Assembly (NCBI GenBank): GCA_009996515.1 | Contig: JAACZV010000010.1 | Location: 94,963 to 158,962 of the forward strand | Length of the DNA stretch: 64,000 nt | Source of the DNA: Comamonadaceae bacterium | GTDB lineage: Bacteria; Pseudomonadota; Gammaproteobacteria; Burkholderiales; Burkholderiaceae_C | Direction of reading: 5' to 3' | In this document: in pieces, positions 62,948-64,000 of the stretch | Layout: each line of letters starts with the position of its first letter | How positions within the stretch are numbered: the first letter of the stretch is position 1 | Notes under the pieces: model-generated | What the model was told of the DNA's origin: nothing | Seen by the model: the letters and a program-made list of their open reading frames with translations, nothing else | Databases searched by the model: none | Translations under genes and position numbers: made by a program

Positions 62948-63985
62948 TCAGCCCGCGGTGCCGCCCAGGCCCGCCAACGCGGCGGCCGGCCGCAGCGAGC
63001 CGACGTCCAGGCCGCGCCAGTTGCGTAGCTGCAGGTGGCTGTAGCCCCTGAGCAGCTCGTCCTCGGTCTTCAGCAGCGCCGCGGCGACGGCCGCCATGGC
63101 CGCCTCGGCGGCGCGGGCCGCGCCGTCGTCGATCTTCAGCGCCACGCCCAGGCCCAGCTCGGGCAGGGCCGCGCAGTAGACGCCCTCGGCGCCTATCTTG
63201 CAGAACAGCCGCTCGCCCAAGGCCTGCATGACGCGGGTGTCGAAGCGGTCCGTGCCGCCCACCATGAAGGGCTGGGCAGCGGCGGCCCGGCGCAGCCGGC
63301 GCGCGGCACGCGCATGGCCGTCGGACAGGCCCTGGCCCGTGCCGCAGCGGGCGAAGGCCAGGGCCAGCGCATGCAGCGGCAGCGCAAAGGTCGGGATGGA
63401 GCAGCCGTCGGTGCCGCGCGGCGCGTGTTCGACGTCGACGCCGGTGGTGGCCGACAGCGCCGCCGACACCTCGCGCATGACCGGGTGTTCGGTCGCCACA
63501 TAGCCGCGCGCGAACTCGGCCGGCTCGGTACCGGCGTTGCGCGCCATCAGGCAGGCCAGGCAGACGAAGCCGCTGTGCTTGCCCGAGCAGTTGTTGTGCA
63601 GCGGCGTGGCGACTTCGTCGCGCGCCAGCATGCCGCGCAGCACCGGCTCGCGGCTGGGCCATTGCGTGCCGCATTCCAGCGCGTCGGCCGTCAGCCCCAG
63701 CTTGGCGAGCACGCCGGCGGCCGTGGCCACATGCGCGGGTTCGCCGCTGTGCGAGGCGCAGGCCAGCGCCAGCTCGGCATCCGTCAGCCCATAGGCGTCG
63801 GCGGCGCCGCTGGCCACCAGCGGCAGCGCCTGCAGCAGCTTGACGGCCGAGCGCGGGAAGACGGGCCGGTGGATGTCGCCCAGCGCCGTGTGCACGGCGC
63901 CCGAGGCGTCGACGATGGCCAGCGCGCCGGCATGGCGCGACTCGACGCTGTCGCCGCGCAGGACTTCGATGAGGACGGGGTTCAT
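62948..63985 (-). CDS. L-asparaginase II family protein (thermolabile rhizobial type)
   Basis: A 345-residue enzyme of the asparaginase II family (Rhizobium etli AnsA-like, unrelated to the E. coli enzymes), which hydrolyses L-asparagine to aspartate and ammonia in the cytosol. Motifs: FPRSAVKLLQALPLVASGAAD (Ser/Lys site), ACASHSGEPAHVATA, LECGTQWPSREPVLRGM, LHNNCSGKHSGFVCLA (Cys/Lys site), GVDVEHAPRGTDGCSIPTFA and VGGTDRFDTRVMQALGERLFCKIGAEGVY. Convergent with the CoA-transferase gene. It fits amino-acid catabolism alongside the hut genes. Confidence 0.92.
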   Translation of the reverse strand: MNPVLIEVLRGDSVESRHAGALAIVDASGAVHTALGDIHRPVFPRSAVKLLQALPLVASGAADAYGLTDAELALACASHSGEPAHVATAAGVLAKLGLTADALECGTQWPSREPVLRGMLARDEVATPLHNNCSGKHSGFVCLACLMARNAGTEPAEFARGYVATEHPVMREVSAALSATTGVDVEHAPRGTDGCSIPTFALPLHALALAFARCGTGQGLSDGHARAARRLRRAAAAQPFMVGGTDRFDTRVMQALGERLFCKIGAEGVYCAALPELGLGVALKIDDGAARAAEAAMAAVAAALLKTEDELLRGYSHLQLRNWRGLDVGSLRPAAALAGLGGTAG

Positions 63986-64000
63986 GCCGCCAGTCTAGGG

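Overview
The window looks like a chromosomal segment of a high-GC betaproteobacterium of the order Burkholderiales, probably in the Roseateles/Rubrivivax/Leptothrix neighbourhood. The evidence is the gene content and order: DUF971-ubiE, ubiJ-ubiB, fmdB-DUF502-aspS, nudB-EEP-clsB, a methanolan-type eps/exosortase B cluster and a PEP-CTERM protein. The genus is inference. I see no tRNA, rRNA, CRISPR array, insertion sequence or phage gene, and no gene-free stretch longer than about 300 bases.

Layout. (1) 1-2312: a truncated M13 peptidase (minus), then DUF971 and ubiE. (2) 2530-18752: a long plus-strand exopolysaccharide operon, mostly with ATGA-type overlaps: epsD, epsE, epsF, epsG, xrtB, epsI, a Wzy-like polymerase, a Wzx-like flippase, a glycosyltransferase, an opine dehydrogenase-like enzyme, a CapK-like adenylating enzyme, a second glycosyltransferase, a heparinase-like protein and a WecG/TagA/CpsF transferase. 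A second CapK-like gene (18801-20183) follows. (3) 20205-25132: a lipoprotein polysaccharide lyase, wecB, and a divergent UDP-glucuronate 4-epimerase. (4) 25270-26595: ugd. (5) 26611-35108: a minus-strand operon read as priming transferase, epsL, galE, manC, rfbB, rfbD, rfbA, rfbC. (6) 35236-41778: ubiJ, ubiB, a sodium:solute symporter, fmdB, DUF502 and aspS. (7) 41843-48516: a TonB receptor/S9 peptidase pair, an acid phosphatase and a LysR regulator. (8) 48567-51078: nudB, an EEP-family protein and clsB. (9) 51255-52046: a PEP-CTERM protein behind a sigma-54-type promoter. (10) 52131-60063: a complete hut regulon for histidine breakdown through formylglutamate. (11) 60089-63985: an HTH-citrate synthase/CoA-transferase divergent pair and an L-asparaginase.

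How the genes work together. The priming transferase loads a hexose phosphate on undecaprenyl phosphate. The three glycosyltransferases extend it, the Wzx-like protein flips it and the Wzy-like protein polymerises it. EpsF and EpsG control chain length, and EpsE and EpsL span the periplasm and outer membrane. Precursor genes predict dTDP-rhamnose, GDP-mannose, UDP-Gal, UDP-ManNAc, UDP-GlcA and UDP-GalA. Exosortase B should process PEP-CTERM proteins such as the one at 51255, tying secreted proteins to exopolysaccharide output.

The most unusual part is an opine dehydrogenase-like gene fused by overlap to a CapK-like gene in the middle of the glycosyltransferase genes. I infer that these two may make and activate an opine or amino-acid substituent for a uronic acid in the polymer. 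The whole eps island appears to sit between ubiE and ubiJ, which are normally close neighbours in this order.
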